Source of the DNA: Biomphalaria glabrata
Taxonomy: Eukaryota > Mollusca > Gastropoda > Planorbidae
Direction: 5' to 3'
Assembly (NCBI RefSeq): GCF_947242115.1
Contig: NC_074719.1
Coordinates: forward strand, 2,610,283 to 2,674,282
DNA length: 64,000 nt
This document shows, in pieces, positions 31,143 through 43,914 of this stretch (position 1 is its first letter; each line of letters opens with the position of its first letter). Below the pieces are notes generated by a model, which was given only the letters and a program-made list of their open reading frames with translations, did not search any database and was not told where the DNA came from. Position numbers and translations under genes: made by a program.

Positions 31143-34100
31143 TTAACTTTTAAATATTGTTTTTTTACCACAATGAATCATCACATGCTTTTTTAAATCT
31201 GAGGATCGAGTGAATCTTTTTTGACATATTTTACATTCAAATGACTTCATACCAGAATGAATCATCTTATGCTTTCTTAAAGTTGAGGATTGAGTGAATC
31301 TTTTTTGACAAATTTGACATTTAAATAGCTTTTTACCAGAATGAATAAACTCATGCTGTTTTAAATCTGATGATCGAGCGAATTCTTTTTGACATATTTT
31401 ACACTTAAATGGCTTTTCACCAGAATGAATCCTCTCATGCTTTTTTAAATTTGACAAATAATTGAATTCTTTTTGACAAATTTGACATTGAAATAGCTTT
31501 TTACTGCAATGAATCCTCTCATGCTGTCTTAAATTTGTGGAATAAGTGAATTCTTTTTGACAAATTTGACATTTAAATAGCTTTTTACCAGAATGAATAA
31601 GCTCATGCTGTTTTAAATCTGAGGATCGAGCGAATTCTTTTTGACATATTTTACATTGAAATGGCTTTTTACCAGAATGAACTATCGCATGGTGTTTTAA
31701 ATTTGAGGGGTAAGCAAATTTTTTATGACAAATTTGGCATTGAAACGGCTTTTTACCAGAATGAATCTTTACATGCTTTTTTAAAGCTGAGGGACAAGTG
31801 AATTTTTTTTGACAAATTGTACACTGAAATGGTTTTTTATCAGAATGAGTCATCTCATGCTTTCTTAAATTTGAGGACTGATTGAATTCTTTTTGACAAA
31901 TTTGACATTTAAATGGTTTTTCACCTGAATGAATCATCTCATGCTGTTTTAAATGTGAGGATCTAGTGAACTCTTTTTGACAAATTTGACATTTAATTGG
32001 ATTTTTACCAGAATGTATTACTTCATGCTCTTTTAAGCCTCTTGAGCTTAAGAATTCTTTCTGACAAATGGGACATTTGAATGGTTCTCTTCCCCAGTGA
32101 AGTGTAAGATGAACTTTTAAAGAATTTTTACTCAACAATTGTTTTTGACACAAATCACACTTAAATGTTTTTCTAAAGGAATGATTAAATTCATGGTCCT
32201 TAAAAGTTGATGAACTAGTATGAATCATTTCATGCATTTTTAACGTTGAGGATCTATTGAATTCTTTATGACAAACGTGACATTGAAATGGTTTTTTGTC
32301 CAAATGAAGGACCTCGTGCTGTTTTAAATATGAGAACTGACTGAATTTTTTTTGACAAATTTCACATTTAAATGGCTTTTTATCAGAATGAGTTATCTCA
32401 TGCCTTTTTAAATTTGAAGACATAAAGAATTTTTTTCGACAAATTTGACACTGAAATGTCTTTTTATTAGAATGAATCATCTCATGCTGTTTTAAAAAAC
32501 AGGCATGGGTGAATCCTTTGTGACAAATTTTACAATTAAATGGCATTTTACCAGAATGAATAATCTCATGGTGTTTTAAATTTGAGGAATAAGCAAATTC
32601 TTTGTGACAAATTTGACATTGGAATTGCTTTTTGTCAGAGTGAACAATTTCATGTTGTTTTAAAGTTGAGGATTTGGTGAATTCTTTTTGACAAATTTGA
32701 CACTGAAAAGGCTTTTTTTTAAAATGAATCATCTCATGGTTCTTTAAACTAGCGGCAGAACTAAATCCTTTGTGACAAATATGACATTCGAATAATTTTA
32801 TTCCACAATGAAGTGCCAGGTGAACTTTCAAATTACATTTATAAAACATTTGTTTTTGACATAAGTCACACTTAAATGTTTTTCTAAAGCAATGCATTAA
32901 TTCATGGTTCTTAGAGATTGATGAAGTAGAGAATGATTTTTCAGCAGTAACCGGCTGGAGCATTCTATTTACATTTGAACTATTTTGTTCTTCATCTTCC
33001 AGGTTTCCAGCATGCACATCTTTGTTAGGAGAGTTTCTAGGTTTATCTTGGTTTGAAGCCATATCTTGATTTGGATTTATTTTTTGCTGTAGAATGAAAC
33101 AAATAACAAGAACATTTTAAAAATACTATTAAAAAATTTTTATACAAAGTGTAATTGTATCAATTAGTTTGGATCAGTCATGTTATTAAATTTGAAAAAT
33201 ATCTAGACCAACAACAATCTGTGGGACTCGAAATATTTATACTGTTTGTTGTTGCTTATTGCTATTTAATGTTTTTATTTTTTTTTTCCCGTACGCTAAG
33301 ATCCCGTCACTTATCTGGACCAGTTGGGGAAAAAAAAAAGGGGAGGAATAAATAAATTTAAAAATGGGGGAACAACCTAAACTCATGGCTCAATCTTCCT
33401 CAGGCCAACATTCTAACTACTCTGCCAGTGAGCTCATTATGAAAATAGAAGATTGTATTGTTTGTTTCAAACTTACTCTAAAGCAGCTACCCATAAAGAG
33501 GACTAATTCAGCCTAAGACCACCACTTCTTTCAAGTACAATTTCTTTCCTTTTTTTAAGACATCTACTAAAATATTTAATTCCCAATAGTTAATAAACTA
33601 ATTGGTTAATTTTATTTAATTGATTCCTGTGTTGTCAGGTAAATGAAATAATTGTACAAAACCTCATCTTGATTCAAGATTGCGTGTGGGACAAATAGAA
33701 GGTACAAACTTTTACTAGACAGACAGAGTGAGTTGATATAAGCTTTATAAAAAGTTGACTAAAACAATAAGTTAAATTTCTTTTATTCCTTTAAGAGAAC
33801 AAAATATTTTTTCTAATTTTAAAGTACTGATACTGCTAGAAAAATATCATTGTTTAAACGTTCAATAAAAAAAAAAAGAATTTTAATAAAAAAAGATCAA
33901 GATACAAAGGGAACTCAAGTTAAAAGAAGTAAACGACTCAGGCTGTATGGTTTTCTGTGGTCATGTTTCACTCTTTTCAGTCTGTTTCTACTTCTAGAAG
34001 TTTTGCTATTAGTCCATTCTATGCTTGCATAATGTGGTCTATACAAACTCACAATTCTAGTGTCTTAATATCTAATCCTATGCTGGATATTTTTTAATTG

Positions 34101-37100
34101 ATAGTGATTAACGCGAATCAAAGAATATTAAGCATTTGAACATCACAAGCTTAAATCCTATAAGAACACACATATTAAATCCATCCCATGGAGGGGTTTG
34201 GCCAGATCTTTCGTGAGCTTTTCATCCAAGCTTTCTTCTTCTTCTTCTAGCCAGCTTTAGTGCTGCTGAGCTGACTGTGCCAAGGAAAAAAAGTGTGCTG
34301 TTTTCTTCAGTTGTTCAGCACTGCCGTACAGGGTGTTGGTTATATTGGGCTGTAGTGGAAGTAGGGTCTGCCTAAGGTGGATTAGGGAGGGGCATTCAAA
34401 GAGGATATGGTTTACGGTTTCAAAAGGGGTGGGTGCAGTGTCTGCAAAGGGGGAGTTAAGTGGAGTTTATTTTGTTCAGGTGGTAATTTAATAGTGGTGT
34501 GTGTCCTGTTCTTAGTTGGAAAATTGTAGATTTTTCTTTGCGGGGGAGGAAGTTAATACTGTCATCCAAGCTTTAAATTGTTATAGATTTGTCTCTAAGT
34601 CATGGATCCACTGTTTAAATGCTCTGTCTTTGGTTTGTTTAACTTTTGTTTTTGCCAGTATACTGATTTTGTTCCTCTGTTCATTGACATCCTTTCAAGG
34701 TGACCACCCTAATAAAGTTTTTTATTGCAAATGCTATAAATCTTCATATCATTGGTATATCTCCTAGATAGTGCATGTCCTCAAACCAGCTTCATTCGGT
34801 ATAGCACCATAGGTTTTTCTAAGAATTTTCTGTTTACAAGCGTTTAGATGATTTTACTGTTGTTGTTTTTTGTCAGTGTCCAGGTGTCATGTACATACAT
34901 GGTTACTGGTTCTAATTGTGGTTTTCTAAATTTCTTTAATGTCCTTGTTTGTTTTTATTTTGCTTTTTAGAAAGTAGTAGGTGCTATAAAATGCTTAGTT
35001 GCCTCCTGCTATTCATTCTTTTATTTCTGTCAGTAGGTCAATTTATTGTACTTCCTAGATATCTGAAGATCTTTTTACTTGCAGTCAGTCAATTTAATAT
35101 ATTGTTCCTATTAACATATTACGCGTCATGTTTATTCATAGTTTGTTTCAATACTAAAAAGCTTAATTACTACTACTCTGAAACTATCTAAATGTTGTGC
35201 ATTAAAGTTGTCCTGTTGTATTGTTAGAGAGAGATGCAATTTAAAATTAATGTCTTTTTCCTTGTAAGTAGCCTTTGACTCCAATAAAGTGTTGACCCTA
35301 AATAAAAAATTGTTAGTGGGGACTATTATGTATAGGAATGTGGGCAGGCTCTGAGTGGGAATGTGTAATCATGTGACCCTGGGTGGTGATGCTGGACAAA
35401 ATAACTACTCGTTTGAACTCTTTTTTTTTTTTTTGAATCCTCATCTGGGCCTGCTCATGTTTCACCATATTTTCTTTACCTTCTTCTCTTAAGAACCTTG
35501 GTACCTTAGAGCTTCTATTATCATGTTACATGTCATATTTTTTCATAACTTGATGAGTTTTGGTTTCGAATTGAGACAGGGCAGAATCTGGTGTGGCTAA
35601 TCAAGCCAATTCTGTAGCAGCAGATTTTGCCACAGTTCATGGATATGTATGCACTGTTTAAGGGCAGCTTTCTTTTTCTTTCTCTTGACCAACGCCGTTT
35701 AATTTCTTTTGCTCTGGAACATCGTAGGAGCATGCACAGTCTGTCTCAAGGCACTTCAGTCTTGACCTATTTCCTCCCATATACTTTTGTTGATGCCTGT
35801 GGTTCTCATGTCTCGCTTTCAGACATCTCTATAGGTTAGTCTTGGGCGGACATTGGGTCTGACAGCAAAAACACCTGCCCTCTTACCCTCAAAGAAAACA
35901 GCCTAACTCCTTTCACTCAAAAAAAAATCCCTGTCGTACAACATACTCGAAACATTACATTAATGTGCATACTGAAAATATTCATGCATAACATGGGAAT
36001 ATATAAACAAATGTATATACTCCTTCATTCCACATAAGCTACTAACAAGTGCCTAGCCTTTTTGGTTTGATTTTGGCTGACCCCCTGACTATTTTATTCC
36101 CCCTGTACTCCCACCATATCTGGAGAGCAATCCCTTATTTACCTCCAGTAAAGACGCTGATGGGAGATCAGCAACTCCATGCAAGACACATAATACACAC
36201 CTATTATAAATCCATTTAAAAAATAAATTGACATAGGTCATGTTGAGATGAAGCACAATAAATGAATGACTTTTAATTTTGTTTGGTCTCTTTATATACG
36301 ATCTCAAAATGCTTCTAAAATTATCTGGAAGCTTGTTATTGCGATGTTTAGTTGTTGTTTTTGTTTTTTATCTCTCTTTGAAATTTTCTCTCTTATAAGC
36401 TACAAATGTGTTGGGCATTAAATAAAGAACATTTATAGTCCACCTTGATATTTAGTTCCACTATTATTTTATCAAATAGAACTAATAGTTTATGATGACC
36501 TTTAAATTTCTTATTTACAAGCTGCAGACTTCCATTCAATTAAATAATTTAGTTCTGCAATATTGTCATAGGCAAAAGTGGTCATGAAAATAAGCACTCC
36601 ACTACCAACAAAAGACTTACAATGGCATGTGTCTCAAAAAGTCAAACTCCTGGCCTTTAGGTGTGGCTCACATATTAGGTCCGAAACAAATATTATCACT
36701 AACAGGAGAAGGGAAAGGCACAGTCGCTGAGCAATAAAACGTTAGACTTCCAAACCAGGGGTCCCAGGTTCGAATCCTGGTGAAGAGACAGGGATTTCCA
36801 ATTTCAAGATCTTTTAGGGAAGGAAAACCTCTACAACATTGTAGCTATACCCAAACACCTTTGGGAGTCAACCCCAATGTAAAAATCAGGAGGCAGTAAA
36901 CCAAAGTCAGCTTGCAGCACACAGTGCTACACCAAGGCAGAGCCTGAAATCACAAGCTGCATCAACACTGCCATATTTTTCGATAGAGGTAGGGAGAGGA
37001 AGACAGCTATGTAGGCAACATTGTTCTGACCATAGTTAATGCCCAGGCATTCATCTCATTGCTTCTGAAATGCTCTGTAGTTACTTTGTGACTGACGGAA

Positions 37101-40100
37101 GCTACAATATTCAATAGTTTATTAGATCTTAACGTATACTTACTGTTAGATTTATAAAAAAAAAAGTCTCCCAGGACTTAAAACACAGTAGCATCAAGGT
37201 GTAACTTAAATAAAAGGGCTGACAAACACTCTAATAGATAGTTTACTGTTTACTCTAATGAGTGCATGAAATTAGTTGGGAAAAAGTAAAGGCGGTTGGT
37301 CGTTGTGTTGGCCACATGACACTCTCATTAACTGTAAGCCTAAGTTACAGATGACCTTTACATCAGCTGTCCTATAGACCACAAGTTCTGAAAGGGGAAC
37401 TTGACTTTTTTTTGTGAGTGTTAAGTAAACAGCCCAGAAGCTACAGAAACTATTTGAGGAAGGTCCAGATTACATTTTACTCAACACCCAACCCAATACT
37501 GAGCACAGCTGCTCTTCAACCAACACTTTAAGAAACAGTCTAGTTCTACCATACCATCATGTATGTGTGGAGACTTCAATACCATTAGAAATAAGATAGT
37601 GACATGAGCTAATGTTTGTCCACCTTGTGACAAGTCAAAAACTCGCTGTCAGAGTCACTCAAATTTATCACAGCATTAATTATTATTTTTCATTATCTAT
37701 TTATTTTATTTTAATTATTTCCCCATCCTACCCCCAAATTCTTCACCCGCGCCACCTTTTCCGCTCCAGGCTAGACTTAGTTGACCACATTGGAGATAGC
37801 TAGGCCACGTCTTTCGATTTATCTTCCCTTGACCGGGGCAAAGATACGCACAGACTCTTTGATCTTATCGGCAGGATGTCTGACAGCCGCAGTGGACACC
37901 GCCTTGTGTGGAATGCAAGTCACTCCTCCCCCCCCCCTTTCTCCTAAGTCTCTCTTTGATCTAAGAGATTACTCGGGTCAACACACCGCGTGATACTCCA
38001 AGGTGCGACTCTTGTCGGACTTCACCCACGTGTAAGATAATTCTATGCCTAGGACATTTCCTGCTTCCGCCCGCATTTTCCAGGCCTATATAAAGTAGAT
38101 CCAAATCAAAGCCAGACTCTCTTTCATTTCTCATTCTATCGCTGAGCAATCGAGTCTGGACTACTTCATTTATTCTCCCTCCTAGAGGAATACCTGGTGG
38201 TAAGCCGAACTTAATCACAAGTTCCATTTTAATTACTTTTGTGCTATTTCCACTGGATATTATCATGTGTAGTTTATTATTTCATTTATATTTAATTAGT
38301 GCATTGTGTATTTCTCACTGTCGTAAGTAGAAATCATGAACATGGCTATGTATGTATTTATGAATTGCATTAATCTATTAATGCTACGTTGCTCAATTGA
38401 TCGTTGATGCAACTATGTATATATTTGTACATCTTATTTTATTTCCTTTATCTCGGTTGGCCACCTTGATAATTTTACTAGCGCACTGATACTGCGTCTA
38501 TAAGAGATATGAATTATCCCCCCCCCCCTGTAATGAATTATCTCCCCTGTAGTAATTTCACTCTAACGAGAGTTGCGCCGCTTGAACGGACACCCTCTCC
38601 ATTCAAGCGCGCTCCATTGTTCTCGACCCACGGTCATATGTAAACAAACCGTCTTGGTCCCTGACCACCGCCCAATTCACCCCCCCCCTCTCTTTCTCTA
38701 TCCACCTGTGTTATTTATTTGAGATTATTATTTCCCCTTTTATGTACATTTTTATATTATTACTTTCCCTTTTATGTACCTTTTTATATTGCTACTATCA
38801 GCCATCTATTTTCCGAATCCCATTTGTCATCATCTCCCCATTGTGCTCTAAAGCAATTTTACCAATCTGACGAATGCACCTCAGTCGAGGGCATCGATAA
38901 GATGCATGAGAGACATGTCCTAACTTGTCTTTATTTATCCGCAGCCTCCCTCAGGTGTCTGCCTATTTATTTATTGGATCAACGATCTATTTATCAGATT
39001 ATTTACCTGCCTATTTATTTATTGGATCAACGATCTATTTACCTGCCTATTTGTTTGATATCCAGAATCACCTACTATCTTTGTGCTTAGTGCTATTCAG
39101 CACTGCACTAGCTCACTGACCTGCCTATTTATTTATTGGATCAACGATCTATTTACCTGCATCTGTGCTTAGTGCTATTCAGCACTGCACTTGCCTACTG
39201 AGATCTACTCAACTCTACCACTTGGCGCTATCGGCATTGCCCGCCTATTCGACAGCCCACCTGTCAAGATATTAGGTGCGACGTCCCTATAGATTCAGAT
39301 CTGTGTGAGACGTCATAGCTACGCCAACCCTCTGCAACTCACTGGACATATCCTGTCAACTACGCTGCCCACGGCAGATCAGCTCTGCCCGCAGTAACCT
39401 TGTGCCCACGGTAGCCGGCCACCCGCCCTACTGTGCCCACTACAGATATCAGAACTTTGGACTGAAACTCCACAAGAACTGAATCACCGGCGTCCCTCTA
39501 TCCGCTAGAGCGCCACCTCCAGCTGCAGATCCCCAAGCCGGAACACAGCCAGCTGTGACATCAACAGGACAACCAGCTAAGTCAGAGGACAAAGTGACAT
39601 ACTCTCTTATTAAATGCACGAGTGATGATTAAATCTAGTATTCACTAGAGATAGATGCAAACTCCCCCCCCCCCTTTTTCATTCTTATATGTATATTTAT
39701 GTAAATAAATATTCTTTTATTTTTAACTTTTGTATCTATCTTTCATTGCTTGTCTCGTTGCGTGTCTGCTCCCGATACATATGCTGATAGGTTGGTGTGT
39801 GATAGCTTTAAAAATAATCATCCCCTAGACAATAAACGAGCCAAACACACATCACATTTCCCCACCTGTCACACACCTTAACACTGGCAGAAGACTACTT
39901 AAGCAAAGTCTTCTAAGATAAGATAAGTCACAAAGACTATTGTTAATAGCTGAAAGTTTTTGTTTACATAATTCTATTTGTAATCTAGTTTAAATGGGGA
40001 TGTGTGACTGAAAGGCCAAAACTGCTTGGCCACCTAACAAGGAGGATTGAGCTTGAATCCCAGCTTGAGCAATGTTGTGTTTTCTGAGCTTCTTAAGGCA

Positions 40101-41052
40101 GCACAGAAACCTTCTCCCATATTTCCCTTCCCTTCCCCCACTGGACCACAAATGAGATTGGGCCATGGTGCTATGAGCATGCTACAAGCATGAGAGATGC
40201 ACTTTATAAAAGCACGCTACAAGCATGAGAGATGCACTTTATAAAAGCAAAGTCTAAACGGTTTCTTTAGAGTTTTTAGACTGATTCTTCTTTCTATTCT
40301 CTACTCTACAATATTAAGCCTTGAATAGATATTTTAATTAAAGATAGTTCACTAAAAACTATTAAGTATTTTTAAAAGAGTATAAGATTTTGCAGACCTG
40401 AAACAAAGTTTATAATAGTTTGTTTCTGGCTTTTAAATAACCTGATATGAAGTTTTTAGTGAATTAATTCTAGCAAATTTGTCTTACCTCAGTCTCTTCT
40501 GATAAAATTGATTCCAAGGTTTGACCAATGAAGCTATATTCTAATGTCTCTGGATGGAAAGAAAATTCTGTCTTCTCATTTTTCATAACATTGCAGAGAT
40601 TGTCGGTAAAGTCTTGTTTCAAGTCATCCATCATTGAGATTGAATGCATTTGTTCTTCAGAAGTCTTTGAGCATAGGAATTGAAGTTTTATATCAAAATC
40701 TCATAATAATGATAATGAGGGGTTATAGCTTTCAAATATGACTTATTTATTAAGATGAGATCTTGTATTATAAGATACAAAATATTAGTTCTTTTGTTAT
40801 TTTTTTTTTAAAGTTTGACTCATTTAAACAAGGGTAAAATGTTTATCCATATTTTTTAAATTAAAACTAAAAAAAAAACTACAATTTTTTTAGTCTTTAG
40901 GCATTCAATAAAATTTGCCTTACCTGTGTATTTTCAGAAGTTTGATACTTGCAATTGTAGTCTCTCAACTCTGAGTGTAATAACCAATCTATCTTCTCAA
41001 TTTTCACAATAGGTTTAAGCTCATTAGTAAAGTCATGTTTCATGCCCTCCAT
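31143..41052 (-). CDS. C2H2 zinc-finger protein, 20 fingers, three coding exons (749 aa)
   Basis: Coding exons: 41052-40924 (43 codons), 40664-40488 (59 codons), 33086-31143 (648 codons incl. stop). All junctions are phase 0 with GT-AG signs. An ATG at 33062 opens the last exon alone, but the reading frame continues upstream to acceptor CTACAG at 33087, so I favour the longer protein. Twenty C-x2-C-x12-H-x3-H fingers run from about residue 175 to 740, most with linkers such as HSGKKPFQC, close to the TGEKP class. A sequence-specific nuclear DNA-binding protein is expected; the target is unknown. No KRAB, SCAN or BTB domain is seen; the N terminus is short, acidic and unlike any effector I know. 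Finger 9 and its leader copy finger 1 and its leader, so the array grew by block duplication. The intron between exons 2 and 3 is about 7.4 kb. Confidence 0.9.
33087..34200. other. Zinc-finger gene intron, proximal part
   Basis: AT-rich. A degraded SINE family C copy is likely at 33296-33425 (TTATCTGGACCAGTTGGGG). Nothing else is recognised. Confidence 0.35.
34222..34940 (-). mobile_element. LINE 3' end with RNase H-like C terminus and GAA tail
   Basis: The reverse strand reads VNHILFECPSLIHLRQTLL, then ITNTLYGSAEQLKKTAHFFS and SLAQSAQQH before a stop and a GAA-rich tail at 34237-34248. Older coding debris continues to about 34940. Confidence 0.75.
34941..36700. other. Zinc-finger gene intron, repeat debris
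   Basis: The GC-richer part at 35330-35900 reads like LINE debris on the minus strand (AVRPNVRPRLTYRDV near 35850), but I cannot name the family. No gene seen. Confidence 0.3.
36714..36835 (+). mobile_element. tRNA-derived SINE head (family B)
   Basis: CACAGTCGCTGAGCAATAAA and GGTTCGAATCCTGGTGAAG give A and B boxes. Confidence 0.65.
36836..37085 (+). repeat. Unnamed interspersed repeat, copy 1
   Basis: AATGCCCAGGCATTCATCTC, GTAGCTATACCC and GGGAGTCAACCC recur in opposite orientation at 60850-61275. No coding capacity seen. Confidence 0.6.
37275..37410 (+). mobile_element. SINE family B tail
   Basis: GGTTGGTCGTTGTGTTGGCC, CACATGACACTCTCATTAAC and AGTTCTGAAAGGGGAACTTG match family B bodies and tails. 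Confidence 0.6.
37700..39890. other. C/T-rich non-coding block of unknown kind
   Basis: Base composition differs from its surroundings: C-runs at 37926, 38519, 38680 and 39664, and short sub-repeats (TTATTGGATCAACGATCTAT) three times in 38970-39150. A TATAAA-like motif lies at 38091-38097 and AATAAA at 39707. It might be a nonautonomous retroelement fossil; no coding region, clear terminal repeats or target duplication was found. Confidence 0.3.
40005..40240 (+). mobile_element. tRNA-like SINE (family C)
   Basis: GTGACTGAAAGGCCAAAACTGC and TGAGCTTGAATCCC give the boxes; the tail AAACCTTCTCCCATATTTCC to CCCACTGGACCACAAATGAG matches reversed copies, then CATGAGAGATGCACTTTATA is duplicated. Confidence 0.65.
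40488..41052 (-). other. Duplicated N-terminal exons of the zinc-finger gene
   Basis: Exon 1 codes MEGMKHDFTNELKPIVKIEK; exon 2 contains MDDLKQDFTDNLCNVMKNEK. About nine of the first 23 positions are identical with the same spacing, so one exon appears to be an old copy of the other. Upstream of the ATG, TTTCTTAG at 41087-41080 could be an acceptor, meaning the 5' UTR may start in a further exon beyond the 48-bp array. Confidence 0.65.
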
Positions 41053-41079
41053 GGTAGGACCAGTTTCTCAGAGTTTTTT

Positions 41080-41470
41080 CTAAGAAAGATGCTTTTTCAC
41101 TTTTTTTTTTTTTTTACTTTTTTAAAGACATTAGTCACATCAGTCCAGTTTTCGTCATCACATTTTCATTATTAAATGTGGTTATGCAATTATACTTATT
41201 CTGTAAAAGAAAAAAAAATCAAAGAAAATAGTTAACTTCAATAAAAATATAGAATTTATATACTAAAGTACAATGGAGGGTCTTTCTTTTCAAACCAGAT
41301 ACCTGGAGAATTATCTGTGAGTCTGTTGATCATGAGCTAAGCATTGATTGCTTCCCTCCACAATAATTAAATTAATAAAAAACATATAAAATGACCACAC
41401 AATTATAGCAAAACTAGACAATAATAGAGACAGAAAAAAATAAAAAACACATTGAAAACAACAACAACAA
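41080..41470. other. Upstream flank of the zinc-finger exon 1
   Basis: T- and A-rich with no reading frame. The polypyrimidine-like run before 41080 on the minus strand supports a possible 5' UTR intron. Confidence 0.35.
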
Positions 41471-43912
41471 CATGCTAACAAACTCTAGAGATATTAGTAG
41501 TCAGTAGAAGACTGTGGACATGCTAATAAACTCTAGAGATAGTAGTAGTCAGTAGAAGACTGTGGACATGCTAACAAACTTAGAGATATTAGTAGTCAGT
41601 AGAAGACTGTGGACATGCTAATAAACTCTAGAGATATTAGTAGTCAGTAGAAGACTGTGGACATGCTAATAAACTATAGAGATAGTAGTAGTCAGTAGAA
41701 GACTGTGGACATGCTAATAAACTCTAGAGATAGTAGTAGTCAGTAGAAGACTGTGGACATGCTAATAAACTCTAGAGATATTAGTAGTCAGTAGAAGACT
41801 GTGGACATGCTAATAAACTTTAGAGATATTAGTAGTCAGTAGAAGACTGTGGACATGCTAATAAACTCTAGAGATAGTAGTAGTCAGTAGAAGACTGTGG
41901 ACATGCTAATAACTCTAGAGATAGTAGTAGTCAGTAGAAGACTGTGGACATGCTAATAAACTCTAGAGATATTAGTAGTCAGTAGAAGACTGTGGACATG
42001 CTAATAAACTTTAGAGATATTAGTAGTCAGTAGAAGACTGTGGACATGCTAATAAACTCTAGAGATAGTAGTAGTCAGTAGAAGACTGTGGACATGCTAA
42101 CAAACTTAGAGATATTAGTAGTCAGTAGAAGACTGTGGACATGCTAATAAACTCTAGAGATATTAGTAGTCAGTAGAAGACTGTGGACATGCTAATAAAC
42201 TCTAGAGATAGTAGTAGTCAGTAGAAGACTGTGGACATGCTAACAAACTTAGAGATATTAGTAGTCAGTAGAAGACTGTGGACATGCTAATAAACTCTAG
42301 AGATATTAGTAGTCAGTAGAAGACTATGGACATGCTAATAAACTCTAGAGATAGTAGTAGTCAGTAGAAGACTGTGGACATGCTAATAAACTCTAGAGAT
42401 AGTAGTAGTCAGTAGAAGACTGTGGACATGCTAATAAACTTTAGAGATATTAGTAGTCAGTAGAAGACTGTGGACATGCTAATAAACTCTAGAGATAGTA
42501 GTAGTCAGTAGAAGACTGTGGACATGCTAATAACTCTAGAGATAGTAGTAGTCAGTAGAAGACTGTGGACATGCTAATAAACTCTAGAGATATTAGTAGT
42601 TAGTAGAAGACTGTGGACATGCTAATAAACTTTAGAGATATTAGTAGTCAGTAGAAGACTGTGGACATGCTAACAAACTCTAGAGATATTAGTAGTCAGT
42701 AGAAGACTGTGGACATGCTAATAAACTCTAGAGATATTAGTAGCCAGTAGAAGACTGTGGACATGCTAACAAACTTTAGAGATATTAGTAGTCAGTAGAA
42801 GACTGTGGACATGCTAACAAACTCTAGAGATATTAGTAGCCAGTAGAAGACTGTGGACATGCTAACAAACTCTAGAGATAGTAGTAGTCAGTAGAAGACT
42901 GTGGACATGCTAACAAACTCTAGAGATATTAGTAGCCAGTAGAAGACTGTGGACATGCTAACAAACTCTAGGGATATTAGTAGTCAGTAGAAGACTGTGG
43001 ACATGCTAACAAACTCTAGAGATAGTAGTAGTCAGTAGAAGACTGTGGACATGCTAACAAACTCTAGAGATAGTAGTGGTCAGTAGAAGACTGTGGACAT
43101 GCTAACAAACTCTAGAGATATTAGTAGTCAGTAGAAGACTGTGGTCATGCTAATAAACTTTAGAGATATTAGTAGCCAGTAGTGAGTAGAAGACTGTGGA
43201 CATGCTAACAAACTTTAGAGATATTAGTAGTCAGTAGAAGACTGTGGTCATGCTAACAAACTTTAGAGATATTAGTAGCCAGTAGAAGACTGTGGACATG
43301 CTAACAAACTCTAGAGATATTAGTAGTCAGTAGAAGACTGTGGACATGCTAACAAACTCTAGAGATAGTAGTAGTCAGTAGAAGACTGTGGACATGCTAA
43401 CAAACTCTAGAGATAGTAGTGGTCAGTAGAAGACTGTGGACATGCTAACAAACTCTAGAGATATTAGTAGTCAGTAGAAGACTGTGGTCATGCTAACAAA
43501 CTCTAGAGATATTAGTAGCCAGTAGAAGACTGTGGACATGCTAACAAACTCTAGAGATATTAGTAGTCAGTAGAAGACTGTGGACATGCTAACAAACTCT
43601 AGAGATATTAGTAGCCAGTAGAAGACTGTGGTCATGCTAACAAACTCTAGAGATATTAGTAGTCAGTAGAAGACTGTGGACATGCTAACAAACTCTAGAG
43701 ATAGTAGTGGTCAGTAGAAGACTGGACATGCTAACAAACTCTAGAGATATTAGTAGCCAGTAGAAGACTGTGGACATGCTAACAAACTCTAGAGATATTA
43801 GTAGTCAGTAGAAGACTGTGGACATGCTAACAAACTCTAGAGATAGTAGTAGCCAGTAGAAGACTGTGGTCATGCTAACAAACTCTAGAGATATTAGTAG
43901 TCAGTAGAAGAC
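41471..43912. repeat. 48-bp minisatellite, about 51 copies
   Basis: Unit CTCTAGAGATATTAGTAGTC plus AGTAGAAGACTGTGGACATG plus CTAACAAA. Variants alternate GATATTAG/GATAGTAG and TAATAAA/TAACAAA. The rare variant CTAATAACTC at 41907 and 42528 lies about 621 bp apart, which suggests larger blocks were copied. Confidence 0.97.
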
Positions 43913-43914
43913 CT

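Noticed and set aside
31143-33062. Zinc-finger protein starting at the Met at 33062
   Set aside because: Possible for a shorter isoform, but the frame runs back to an acceptor at 33087 and joins in phase with two upstream exons.
38719-39119. Frames of 123 and 64 residues
   Set aside because: T-rich sub-repeats without conserved domain; hydrophobic appearance follows base composition.
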